Positions 10,884 through 21,589 of a stretch of DNA of 64,000 nt are shown piece after piece. This DNA comes from Datisca glomerata (lineage: Eukaryota; Streptophyta; Magnoliopsida; Cucurbitales; Datiscaceae), in contig QANY01005074.1 of assembly GCA_003255025.1 (NCBI GenBank), forward strand, positions 1,627,150 through 1,691,149, written 5' to 3'. Numbering within the stretch: position 1 is the first letter of the stretch; every line of letters begins with the position of its first letter. The notes under the pieces are model-generated. The model was not told the origin of the DNA. It saw nothing but the letters and a program-made list of their open reading frames with translations, and ran no database searches. The position numbers and the translations under genes were made by a program.

Positions 10884-11099
10884 CTTTTAAGTCTAGAGAA
10901 AAAACAATGCGACGCTGGCCATCACGAACAACACGAAGCTGCTCAAAAACACTTTCTTTAAATGTTTTTGCATATTCTAGCACTATCTACCCCGACGAAT
11001 TATGATACTCGCTTGGCATATCAACATAAAGTAGTTCTTCCAGAGTACCACTTTCATATTTAATTTTGAAAAGCCTGGGAAGCACCCCTGCAGTTGCTT
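10884..11099 (-). pseudogene. SEU-like: Captured SEUSS-like exon (first of three) in E2
   Basis: The block encodes ATAGVLPRLFKIKYESGT, then LEELLYVDMPSEYHNSSG, a TAG stop, VLEYAKTFKESVFEQLR and VRDGQRRIVFSLDLK. It is the LIM-binding domain exon of a SEUSS-like gene, longer at its start than the E1 copy because E1 has an 11-bp deletion. The shared TAG shows that one already broken capture was duplicated. Confidence 0.8.
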
Positions 11100-11254
11100 C
11101 TGTTAACATAAAAAAAATTGAGATTGGATTAGGAAAGGGATTCCTTAAAAAGCTACACATACATATAGCACAAGATTAACTCTACTTTTAAGCAGAAACA
11201 AAAACTAAGTCACTCTTCATAATAGAATTAATTTACTTACAATTTATTAATCAC

Positions 11255-11510
11255 TCATACGATAGTAATTAAGCATTCATTTCTAAATATATAAATATCT
11301 TTATCAATGAATTTTAGATCAAATCCTTGCTTCATTAATGCGCCAATAGAAATCAAATTCTTCCCAAAACTGGGGACATAATAAACATCACGCAAAATAA
11401 TAAAATGTTTCTCGAAACATAATTTAAAAGTTCTCACTAATGTGGCTGATACTTCATTCCCCTGGCGGAAGCTGAACTCGCCTTGAACCCCTGTAGAGAC
11501 CAACAGATAT
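11255..11510 (-). pseudogene. Copia protease / pre-integrase region remnant
   Basis: The minus strand encodes GEFSFRQGNEVSATLV, then RDVYYVPSFGKNLISIG and MKQGFDLKFIDKDIYIF. This is the conserved region after the copia protease active site (typical pattern VGNG..., YVP...NLISV). The catalytic Asp-Ser/Thr-Gly itself is not in this block. Confidence 0.75.
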
Positions 11511-11579
11511 GGTTAGTAGCTGCAGCGTATACAATCCAAGAAAAAGTAAAGTCTGCAGCATAACAGGCCTCACCACTAC

Positions 11580-12388
11580 ATAACTGGCCTTAGTAAGCAT
11601 TACTATACCATTAGATCTCAACCCTTTGAGATACTCTCTGGGCAGTTGCGTTCCCAATTACCAGCAGCTTCACAGTGAGGACACTTATCTTTCGACTAGT
11701 CTACTCTCGTGGTGCTCTTGCCTTTGACAGCTCTCAACTTCTGCTTCTTCACTTTTCTTGGATCCCTTCTCTATTTCCTTTTAGAGCTATAGGTGGAAGG
11801 CCTACTTTCAGTAAAGTTATCCTCTCCAGATTTTATCTTTCCCTTCAGAAACAGGGTCTCAATAGCTTGCAGCTCTTTCATGAGCTCTGGAAGTGACTAG
11901 TACAACTTATTCATCAAATAAGTTGAGTCTTGTCATCGACCTGAGCATTCATGATCTCCATCTCGTTCAAATAACTTTATGATCAACATCATATGTTCTC
12001 TGACAAGATTTCTAGGTTCAATTATGCAGTTCACAAAGTTACGCACAACTGTCTTTCTAGCTTGACTACCCTGGTCCCTGAACATTTCGATGACTTTTAA
12101 TGTCATATCATTGGCAGTCACAAAGTTTTGATGCTGCTATTGCAACACATTGCTCATAGATTCCAAGATGTAACATCTGGCAATCTTATCAGAACGCAGC
12201 CAAGAACCATAAGCATATTTTTCCTCTTGAGTCAATTCAGCAATAAGCTCAAAAGGACAAGGGGTAGTGAGCACAAATTTATGTTTTTCTACCATCAGCA
12301 CGATCTCAAGATTCCGTTTCCAATCCACATAATTTTCACCGTTGAATTTATAAAAAGAATAAATAAAGCGGTGTAGAAAAATGTTCAA
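11580..12388 (-). pseudogene. Copia gag remnant with zinc knuckle
   Basis: The frame at 12388-12137 encodes FNGENYVDWKRNLEIVL and KHKFVLTTPCP, the typical copia Gag N-terminal region. 12121-11933 continues with VIEMFRDQGSQARK and LVREHMMLIIKL. Near 11655 a degenerate zinc knuckle (CPHC...NCPE) is visible with its histidine replaced. Several frame breaks make it non-functional. Confidence 0.75.
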
Positions 12389-13929
12389 TTGTTTAGGAAA
12401 GTTTGATACATGATGTAACTACTAGACATTTTAAAATTCATTAAAAAAATATTTCCTCCATGATGTTACCATAAAAAATGATAGTTTGTCTCATCGAATG
12501 ATGAAGTCCAAACTATCTCCTATCACATCGAAACTCCTCTCATTTGGTTAACGCTCAAATGTCTCCACATCTAGCTTAACCGATAATCAATGATTATTGC
12601 CACCTTGGCCCCATTGACTAGCCCCTATGGGAGGATTCAAGGTGCTTCAGTCTAAGTGTTTAACCAACGCATTGACTCTTAAAGGTTGTTATGAACTAAC
12701 AATCCGTCTATGGGACGGTCTTACCCCACCACTCCCTTTAGAAGTCTTAGTTTCTGAAGCAACTCAATGTCTCAAAAGGACACAATTCCAAATTTTCTCA
12801 CATTCAAGTGAATGCCACTATGGACGGTTCTAAACCATTCTCGTGACACAATCAAGTTTGCGTTAGAAACTATGAGAATGTTTCAACATAAACGACCCTC
12901 CCACTTAGTTTTTGAAAAAAAAAATATTTTTGGTTATTTTTCAAAAACCATAACTTTTATTAATTTGAAAAAAGGTGATGAAATTTATAAATCCTTTATT
13001 AATATTAAATCCCAATTTAAAATCATAACCTTTATAAATTTTGTATTGTAATTAAATAGTAACCATTATCAATTAATCTACAACGATGCACGTACATGCT
13101 ACATGGCAATCTGATATCAGCATATCTCTAATCTATTTGGTATGTTATATGATGATGCACGATTAAAATTAAATCATACATTTAAATTTAACCTCCCTAT
13201 TGGCTCATTTCTAATTATAACTCATAAAAAATAATAAATAAATTACAAATTAATTTATGAACTAGTCTCTATGGCGTCTGTAATTTACTCATTCATCTAC
13301 ATGTCCCACCATTTTGTAAGACTTTACAAAATATCAATCCCATTTAAAAAAAAAAGTTTTAAATTTCTAACATATTGTTACTTTGATAAACTAATTAGTA
13401 AATTGATTTAGTTTTAAAACAATTTTAAAATAAATGACAATTTTGGAGAATTCACTAAATTAAATTAAAATTAAATAAAGGACGAAAATTGTTTTTGAAA
13501 TCATATGTCAAAATTTGAATTTCAAAAACCCTAGGTTTCCTAAAACCATGGGTTTCCAAAACTTGTAGCTTTCCTATTCTAATTAAGACTCTATCGTGTA
13601 AGGAACAACACATGACAGCGGCAGCTAGTTATGAACAGTACCTCCGGTAAGCTACCGACGTGAACAGTACCGCGGTGAACAGTAGCGTGAACAGTAGCTT
13701 TTTTTTTGCATCATCTCGGTAGTTGTCCAGCGACTTCTCCGAGGCAGTCTCGAGCACTTTTCGGTGGCGTACATCAATTCTAAATAAAAAACACCTAGAC
13801 TCAATAGTTCGGGATCCAATCACAACATATTCAAAATAATTTTAAATCTACCATACAAACATACGTCAATATCCATAAAATTCACGATACGTTCATTTGA
13901 ATTATCTATATGCATAATCTTAAACATAC
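12389..13929 (-). other. Copia leader between gag and primer site
   Basis: About 1.5 kb without a conserved frame. It contains four TGAACAGTA motifs in 13630-13700 and a GC-rich patch at 13620-13760, unlike the AT-rich surroundings. Short open frames here are not recognised as proteins. Confidence 0.5.
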
Positions 13930-13941
13930 GCTTTGATACCA
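13930..13941 (-). other. Copia primer-binding site (minus strand)
   Basis: On the minus strand TGGTATCAAAGC follows the LTR end by two bases. The usual plant sequence complementary to the initiator Met-tRNA 3' end is TGGTATCAGAGC, so one base differs. Confidence 0.7.
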
Positions 13942-13943
13942 AT

Positions 13944-15615
13944 TGCTAGGAACGATCGGTTAAAAATTAAAGAAAAATAGACTTGAACCACGAATGATTC
14001 GTGGGTGGAATATCAAAAAAATTTGATTTTACTTATTTTATCATATCAAATAATTTAAACACCAATTTTAGTTTGATCATGCATATATGATATTAAAACG
14101 AATAAACTAAGGAAAAAAATTTCACATTTACTCTGTATCATAAAATTTCTGAACTGGTGAAACTCCCTCGAGCATTTTTCGTGTTCTTCAAGCTTTAAGA
14201 TCAAAATCACGAACTTGATCTTCCACGAACGATTTATGAATTAGTCCACCAACAATCACCCGTTAATTTTAGAAATATATCTCTAAAAAATTTTACGTAT
14301 GAATTTGAGTGTGGGCTCTCAAAACGATTGAAGAAGAAAAATCAAATCTTTCTTCTTCAGATTAATTTCGGCGGCAACAATAGTGAGAGGAGAAAACTTT
14401 TATTCTCTTCCTTTTTTTGTGTGTTGATAACAACTGTACCTTATCCTCGTTATCTCTTTGCAATCAAACTGCTATTAGATACTTATGAAAGGGTAATTTT
14501 TGGTATTTCCAAATATAACTATATATTATAAAGTTTCTTAAAATTCCCCTAATTATCTATTATTGCCGAAAATTACATGATCTCCTAGAGTTTTAGTTGT
14601 ATCGAAATTCATCAATCCAATTGATAAATATAATTTATCATTATCAATTAATTAATTTATTTTATTTAACTAATTATCTAATAATTTGAAATAATTTATA
14701 ATTAATTTAATACAACAATTACACTTAACTAACTTAAAAAAATCACTTATCACATATAAGTGTAGAAAAAATGCATCAACACCAAAACACATTTTGGTCC
14801 AACTTAGTACATTTTCTATTCATGTTCTTTGAATTATTTCTGAGATCGAATAGACTCACATGAATAAAGTTTAGGATTGAAATACCCGACAAATTTTCTC
14901 CATAAATTTCTGACCTATTTAATCCTGACATCGTACAACTCCACTATAGATTCGATGTCGAATCAACTCTCGAATCATGCATGCTACATTTTCTGTTCGT
15001 GTAAATAAACTCTATTTATTTTCACAGTCCACATAGTATTTTAACATAATATCCATCATGAATATCAATAACAAGAGCAGAATATAAAATTATCATTTTA
15101 CCTCTCTTGTTATTATTTCATTTACTCATTTATTGACTGTGAATAAAAAAGATATTATCGTGACTTGTCTCGCACAATTCACAAGTTTTATTCAATGACT
15201 CATTTCATCGAATACTTGCCCAAGTTAATTTATTCACACACCCATCAATAAAGTATAAAGTGATATTGTTGCTTTCACAATCCAACCATGAATTTTTATA
15301 TTTGTGAATCACGCAACTCCTACTTAATTAAATTACAATCCAACAGCCAAGGTATTACATGTCAATACGAACTCACTCATTTGACATAGCAAAGAATGCC
15401 ACTAACCAAGTCAGGTCATGTATTCACCTTGGGATTAATATAATTATGAAAATACCTTTAAGGTGTAACAAATAGATTTAGAGTTAGGTAAACGGTTTTA
15501 AGCTCTAAGCTAATTCGTTACCGGTCTATTCAATATGTTTATAACATGTCTTGGTTAACCATTTGAGTCTCTACTTTTATGCCCCAAGACTGACATCCTA
15601 CTGTTCAACCTAACA
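13944..15615 (-). mobile_element. Copia 5' LTR (minus strand), about 1.67 kb
   Basis: On the plus strand the block starts TGCTAGGAACG, next to the primer site, and probably ends CAACCTAACA at 15615. The ends form a TGYTAGG...CCTARCA terminal inverted repeat, the normal form of an LTR. The second LTR has been lost, so the upper end rests only on this terminal symmetry and on the start of E3-like sequence right after it. Confidence 0.55.
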
Positions 15616-16835
15616 GCCGTAATCAAATTCGATTGCCTAGTCGATCCATCATCAAAACCTTTTAATGAAGGGTAAGTGACTGTCATCTATTGAGCTGTTA
15701 TCTAAACTCATTTTTCCAAAAACCGTCATCAAAAGGTGCCGCCTAAACACTTTTGATTGCGGGGAATCCCCATCATTAAAAGTGTCGCAAAAACAACTTT
15801 AACGACAAGGATTGCCCAACATTATAGGTGCGGCAAAAATACCTATTATGACAGGGAATCTCCGTCATTAAAGGGTCATTTTTTAGAAAAAATATTGTCA
15901 TGGAAAGGTAAAAACCTGCCTTCTCATGACAGTTTTTCATTATTATTATTTAACTTTAATCCTCAACACCAACTTCTCCACAACCACAAACATAACTCAA
16001 AGAATTAAATGAGACAAAGGTCAAAAGCAAAGCAAAATGCATTGTAAAAAGAATACAGAAATAAACAAACAAACAACTATGAAAATAATTGTAATTTGGA
16101 AAGAAGGTAAGACATAATTGCAACTATTTCAATATTAAATTTCAGAAATTAAATTATCATACATGAAAACTTGCTTCAAATCTGGTAACTTTTCATATGC
16201 GTGATTCCTAAATTTTAAAAGTGAAATTTATAACAGTAAATTTTAACAACATAACAGAAAAGCAGGTTTATGATATCTTACCACTACACAAAAGCAGGTT
16301 TATGATATCATGAGAGAGAATAAAACTTCAATCTCAAATGCAGACTTCATTAGACAAAAGCTATTAGCTGACAAGGGAAATAAAAGAATATCATAACAAT
16401 AAATTAACAAGCTGAACTAAAAAACATTAGTAATATATTGGCAAGCATAACTGTTTAGAATCACACTACCGTAAAATTGAAAACAATTTTTATGCACACT
16501 AAACTTCAGAGTCTGACATGTAATGTCACATCTGAAGAGAAGGGGTGAAAAGTATAAATGGTCAGTCTATATGCAGAAACCTTCCTTGGCCATTATAACA
16601 GATTTTACGTTACTAAAAAAGTAAGTAAATGGTCATAGCTTAAAATCTACATAAAATATAGCACAAAATCTTTCTTAGCAAAGGGACATTGACGAGCTAA
16701 GCTCAATACTGTAAAGCCCTAAACAATGTAGGAGCAGATTGTGATAACTAGCATGACCTTAAATCCATATTATCTTTACTGTATGATACTGCTATCAAAA
16801 AAAATTTGAACACGTAGACATATTTAAAGACTTAC

Positions 16836-16946
16836 TTGGCAGTCGTCAGCGCCTACACGAGCAAAAATGCAATCACGAACAGATATAGTAGCTTTGTCAC
16901 AAGGAACGAAAGAACCTACTTGTGCCATCAGAATATTCACTCCAAC
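16836..16946 (-). pseudogene. MSH2: Captured MSH2 exon, ATPase-domain segment
   Basis: The minus strand has acceptor CCAG, 37 codons, then a GTAAGT donor. It encodes [35 protein letters not shown] and a final Q. MSH2 is the mismatch-recognition subunit common to MutS-alpha and MutS-beta in eukaryotic DNA mismatch repair; this is the part of the ATPase domain just after Walker A. One normally conserved glycine (GAGD in MSH2) is Asp here. The frame is open and the splice sites look intact. Confidence 0.9.
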
Positions 16947-17225
16947 CTGGAATTACAAATAGAAAACTAAAATTCATTTGAGTGGTCGGGAGTTCTAAAG
17001 TCACATGATTAAATATGCACTTTGCTCTAGTATTGATGTTTTTTGTGAATACATATGCTCATTACGCTGACAATAAACATTAATAGCAAAATGCTCACTT
17101 CATCATCGAGTCATAATAGAAAAAAGAGTGATATGATGCGACAAGACCTCACAGTTAAAGAATTCATTGGTATTGACTCTGTCAGAGATATTTAAAAAAT
17201 CGTACTAGTGGCAGGAAAACTTCAC

Positions 17226-17296
17226 CTGTCGAATAAATGTGGATTTTCCACCCATGTTGGGACCTGTAATAATTTGGAACCAACTTTCCCCCTCAC
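17226..17296 (-). pseudogene. MSH2: Captured MSH2 exon with Walker A motif
   Basis: The 71-bp block encodes ESWFQIITGPNMGGKSTFIR and a final Q, with the full Walker A (P-loop) GPNMGGKST. It is bounded by an AAAAACAG acceptor and a GTGAAG donor. This exon is near-invariant in MSH2. It is joined by an open frame to the upstream exon through an intron-like stretch, so a 99-codon frame spans 17504-17205 without splicing. Confidence 0.9.
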
Positions 17297-17399
17297 CTGT
17301 TTTTAAGGAGAAACCATAAACCGTGCAATGAGCCAACCCAACCAAATTTGAAAAGGAAAAGATAAGCATAAAGTTTTGTTCCTCTATTGCAGTAACACT

Positions 17400-17504
17400 C
17401 ATGAGTTTACAATAGTTTGGTAGAAAATTAATCCAGTCCTGAGCCTCCACACAGGGGTGTCTACTCCCTTCCAGTATAATATCTCCATGTTCCTGTTCTG
17501 CCAA
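17400..17504 (-). pseudogene. MSH2: Captured MSH2 exon before the Walker A exon
   Basis: It encodes GDIILEGSRHPCVEAQDWIN followed by FLPNYCKLM, the conserved MSH2 stretch immediately before the Walker A exon. The boundary with the intron is near the CTCATGAG at 17398-17405 and is uncertain by a few bases. No earlier MSH2 exons (mismatch-binding, lever, clamp) and no later exons (Walker B) were found, so this is an internal genomic slice of the gene. Confidence 0.85.
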
Positions 17505-18333
17505 TTCAGAACAATCAAACTTGACAGAAAATATTCCACTTAGAAAACAGGTAATTTTTCGTTATTACGGCGCCTAAATAATCAGAATTTTACAGACAGC
17601 AGAACAGAAAAGAATAAGTTCGTTTCTTAGCTACCAAAATACGAATTTGAGAGCAGATAAAGCGCAAAAATCATTCGTAGACCTCCAAAATGTAGAAGTC
17701 CATTATTGGCGCCTAGTTCTAACAAAATGCAGCATAAATACAACCACGCACGCGCAAATCTAACATTTCCTTCACATGTAGTTCAATAGCACAGAAAAGG
17801 ATAAAGGTCGGGAATTTTTTCAGCATCAAAAGTGAAGAGAAACCCTAACTATTACAAACCTAGATTCAGAATCAAAAGTTTACCTTGAATCAAATGAAAA
17901 TTTTGAAAAGAACGAAGCTCCGACTTCTATGGTGGCGAGCTCAACTTCGTTCGACCTGGGGCTTAGAGAGAGAGAGAGAGAGAGAGAACTTCTTGCTGAC
18001 GAGCTTGACTTCGTGTACCTAGGGCTCTGTGAAAGAAAGAGCTTCTTTGGTGGCGATAATGAAATGAGAAAAATTTTAGTATTGGGGTTAGATTATATAC
18101 TTGGTATTTTTTAACTAGAGAGAACTTTGATAATAATGTTAGCTTATAAAACACAGTCATTACAGAAATGGCAAAAAAATTTTATGACAGTACAAAAAAT
18201 GACTGTTATAAAAGCTAAAACATTTATGACAATTAATTTAAAAACTGTCATGTTTCTCAAAAGACCAAAATTTTCCAACTGATATTTTTTTTCTTTGACA
18301 AGCTGTAATCGTAAACCAAAATTGTAGTAGTAA

Positions 18334-18540
18334 TGTATACATTAAATGTTGTGTGAGTTTTCTTACATAACAATATATATGTTGATATATATGAATGAAT
18401 GGATGGTTATGTTTTTGAATGTATGGTTAATGATGAATCGTTAATTATATGGTGACTTTTGAGTTTAGGTTTTGTTCTTAATTTTTCTTTAGATCTTGTA
18501 AATTCGTTTGGGGAATAGGAATTTTTAAAAAATTTATTTG
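18334..18540. other. AT-rich spacer after E3
   Basis: Short AT-rich stretch with TATATATGTTGATATATATG and no recognised feature. Confidence 0.4.
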
Positions 18541-20396
18541 AATATTATGTTTAAAATATCGTACGCAAGAAGACGAAGAACACAAGAGATGAACAAGTAG
18601 AAGAAAAATGAGAAGGAGCTTCGTTATGGAGTTTCGCCACCGGCGCCAACAGCAATTTCAAAGTAGAATCACCGCCGGGAAAAACGGTGGCAGCGGCGCA
18701 ACCTGCAGTAGTCACGCAATTAAGCGCGACAGTGGGAGTGACCCGCTACCACTGCTGGCAGCAATCCCCGTGATTACTAGGGTACTATTTATAGATACCC
18801 TGATACTGTGTTGCCATATCCTTATAATGTTTCGCTAAAACCATAATCCTATCTTTTATCTTTTAATATTAAAATTATTGTAATTTTAAAATATTTATTG
18901 ATTTTATTTTTTAAAAAATTAATTAATTGATTGAGTTTGACCCAAGTTTGATGAGTCATCAAATTACTTTTAACTAATTAAATTCGGTTACTTTTAAAAA
19001 GATAATTAATGGAATTATTTAGTTAGCTTGAAGATTATGAAAGCTTGAAGATCATGAATAGCTTATCCTAATTAAAAGTGTTTTAATCAAAACTTGAAGA
19101 TTATGAAGATGGAACTCTAATGGAGAATGAGTATTTTTAGAAATATGTATTCTAGAAGTCCTCTTTGTAATTATTTCAATTTTTCAAATGTTATAAATTT
19201 AGAAATACTCAATAGTCATTCAGTTCATCATTTATTTATTTCTTTATTTAAATAAATGTTTATTGATTTTTTTTATTGAAAATATGATCATGCATTAGTC
19301 AATTACATATCATACATAAAATCTTACACAGTTTTATTTAATTGTGCATCTCATTAGTAGAAACGTGATATATTAGGATTGTTCTAATGTGTTTACATAA
19401 ATTGCTTTACGAAATCAATTTCGTGTAAAATGTCAAGTTTTAATTTGTTAAACATGCTAATCACACCACTTTAAAGGCATACGTTTAGTTAGGCATTTAG
19501 GATAACCTAATGAGACAATGGCTGTCATAAATGTAATTAATTAATAAGTTATTGATAAATGTAATTAATTAGTTATTTTAAGTTCTCATAATTTTTTCTT
19601 AATCTCTTTAAAAGGTTAAATGAACTTAGAACAATAAGATTGGATAAATAATTAATTTTACATTCATAGGATTATTTTAACTAGTAATTAATTTGGATAT
19701 AATTGATTAGTTAAATAGAGACACATTAATTACAAAATAATGAGTGAGAATATGTTGACATATCAATGTGTCCTATGATCTCCATTATTAGTACAACAAC
19801 ATGAGATATGGTGAGGGCCTCGAGACGTCTTTGTTTGCGTCCTCCTAAGGAAGGTTATGACCTATATCAATTTCAAGGTTGACTTATAAAGATAGTACTA
19901 AGTGATAGATTCTGAAATAATGGGTTACACTCACAAAGTCATTATTAAACTTTGAGTGGATAATTGTGACTTGATCAAATAAACAGTACCTTATTATTAA
20001 AAGAGAAAACATGAGATATTTTAAGTTTTAATTAATAAAAATGAGAATGTCTTATAAACAGTTTAAGTTTATGTGTTTGATATGTTAAATTCATGCATCG
20101 CATTTACTTTCCAAATTTTTTATATTTATTTCAATTATATGGAATGATGTATGTTTTTATTTCTCTCCAGTTATTATATTTTACCTACCATGGCAATCCT
20201 ATTACTGTTTTACTTGCATTTGAAAAACTTAATGGTGATAATTTCATAAGATGGAAACTGAATTTGAATTTGATGCTCATATGTGAGAACCATAAATTTG
20301 TTCTTACTGAGGAATATCCTGAGGAGCCCGCTGCCAATGCCCTAAAAACGTTAGGGATAAATTCAATGCTTAGATTCAGTCTAACAACAAAGCTAA
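18541..20396 (+). mobile_element. Copia 5' leader and start of gag, broken by a CACTA insertion
   Basis: The 3' part (20200-20396) encodes EKLNGDNFIRWKLNLNLMLI, then HKFVLTEEYPEEPAANA, a clear copia Gag N-terminus. After a frame change it continues VRDKFNA, stop, IQSNNKA up to 20396. Upstream, 1.6 kb without a conserved frame includes a GC-rich patch (18600-18780), the same layout as the leader of the minus-strand copia at 12.4-13.9 kb. No primer site or LTR end was found near 18541. The reading frame stops where CACTACCATAAAT begins. Confidence 0.65.
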
Positions 20397-20414
20397 CACT
20401 ACCATAAATAAAGG

Positions 20415-20960
20415 CTACGATAGCGGCCAAAAAATACTTTCATAGGGTTTTCATAGCATTTTTCATAGCGCTATGTCTGCCAATGTTATGAAAATTCTGA
20501 CCTTACGATAGCGTTTTTTAAACACTATCATAACCACTTTTAATAACGTTTATAAAATGCTATAGAAACTTTCTATAGCATTTTTTAAACGCATAGAATG
20601 TTTTCCATAGCGTTTTCTAAACGTTGTTATAAGCGTACCAACAATGACAAAATTTCTATAGCGTTTAAAAAATGCTATTGTAACATTTCTATAACATTTT
20701 TTAAACACTATAGAAAGTGTGGCATTGCGCTTGCTATGCTTACAACAGCGTTTAAAAAATGCTATTGTTACCTTTCTATAGCGTTTTCTAAACACAATAG
20801 AAAGATTACCAAGCGCAATGAGACACTTTCTACAACGTTTAACAACCGCTATAGAAAGGTTACAATAGCATTTTTTAAACGCTATTAAACGTGTATGATA
20901 GCTTTTTAAAGCTATTAAGAGCTTTCAATAGCGTTTTAAAAATGCTATTGTATGTCTAAC
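20415..20960. repeat. Subterminal inverted repeats, CTATAGCGTTT type
   Basis: Many copies of CTATAGCGTTTTYTAAACGC, its reverse complement and half-units fill this block, for example at about 20505, 20558, 20576, 20605, 20655, 20690, 20745, 20775, 20850 and 20928. The unit is close to a palindrome (AAACGCTATAG / CTATAGCGTTT). This density of motifs in both orientations near a CACTA terminus is the hallmark of transposase-binding subterminal regions. Open frames on both strands across it are by-products of the repeats. Confidence 0.8.
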
Positions 20961-21589
20961 CATATCATAACTGTATTTTTTTATTGTGTTTTTTTACGCT
21001 ATTATATTCTCTTATAGAGTTTTAAATGTTGTAAATATTTTACGCTAATGTATCAAACAAATAATATAAAGATCATCCTTTAAATCACTAATTTAAAATA
21101 TTTAATTAAAGAAACTTACCAATAAAGATCCATATCAAATACAATATCAAATGTCCAAAAAAAACCCTACAAAAAGCATTACAAGGTGTTCATATAACAT
21201 ATTACAAATATTTTGAGTTGTACTAAATATCACAAATACAAGTTAAAGTTTTCATCAAAGAACTTTCATGTCTTCCTATTGGAATCATATTCCCCATCAC
21301 TATGTGGAACCACGCACCATCTAAATTACTATATGTTCGTTGTGTTTTTGGTGGACCTATATGAAAAAAATAATTATTCTAGTTCAATACCCACTTATAA
21401 ACATATATATGATCTCTATAAAAGGCTTTCCAATATTTAGACACGTTGATCTATAAGATTGTAATCTAGATTGCAAAAATCTATTTTTTGAAATACATAC
21501 TTTCCATGCATCTATGTTTTGAAAATGCATATATAAGTTAGAAAAATACCATAAGCAAATCCAACACAAATACAAGAACAAAAATGCAA

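Larger units (their letters stand above)
9125..11203. repeat. Duplicated segment, copy 2 (pairs with about 2188-4055)
   Basis: Second copy of the E1 region, including about 80 bp outside the CACTA terminus. See the copy at 2188-4055 for the comparison. Confidence 0.75.
9206..11203. mobile_element. CACTA-like element E2, right part missing, with SEUSS-like exons
   Basis: The left terminus CACTACTATAATTTTTACC is identical to E1. The interior follows E1 with small changes up to about 11203 (equivalent to 4055 in E1), where minus-strand copia sequence begins. The right terminus and right subterminal region are therefore lost. E2 keeps all three SEUSS-like exons in order on the minus strand, whereas E1 has lost the middle one. 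Two consecutive 12-13-bp hairpins lie in the left subterminal region. Confidence 0.8.
11204..15615 (-). mobile_element. Minus-strand copia retrotransposon, 3' half missing
   Basis: Reading from high to low coordinates: LTR (about 15615-13944), primer site (13941-13930), a 1.5-kb leader, gag (12388-11580), then the protease region (11510-11255). The element stops at about 11204 against E2; integrase, reverse transcriptase and the 3' LTR are absent. Frames are broken. The long leader resembles the plus-strand copia start at 18.5-20.4 kb. Either the element inserted into E2 and later lost its 3' part, or a deletion joined them. Confidence 0.7.
15616..18333. mobile_element. CACTA-like element E3 carrying MSH2 exons
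   Basis: The left subterminal sequence (GTCATCTATTGAG..., GGTGCCGCC, GGGAATC, TGTCATGGAAAG) follows that of E1 and E2. The right end is AAAATTGTAGTAGTA (about 18318-18332), a mutated copy of the E1 terminus. The right interior (about 17840-17990: CCTAACTATT, AAATGAAAATTTTGAA, (GA)n) matches E1. At about 2.7 kb it has the same length as E1. The left TIR is degraded or destroyed beside the copia LTR. No transposase is present. Confidence 0.7.

Noticed and set aside
18608..18838. 76-codon plus-strand frame in a GC-richer patch
   Set aside because: Located in a copia leader equivalent to the GC-rich patch at 13.6-13.8 kb; no recognisable protein.
20550..20888. Overlapping 80-96-codon frames on both strands with repeated FFKRYRK-like residues
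   Set aside because: They are by-products of the CTATAGCGTTT subterminal repeat array; the same repeat reads open on both strands.
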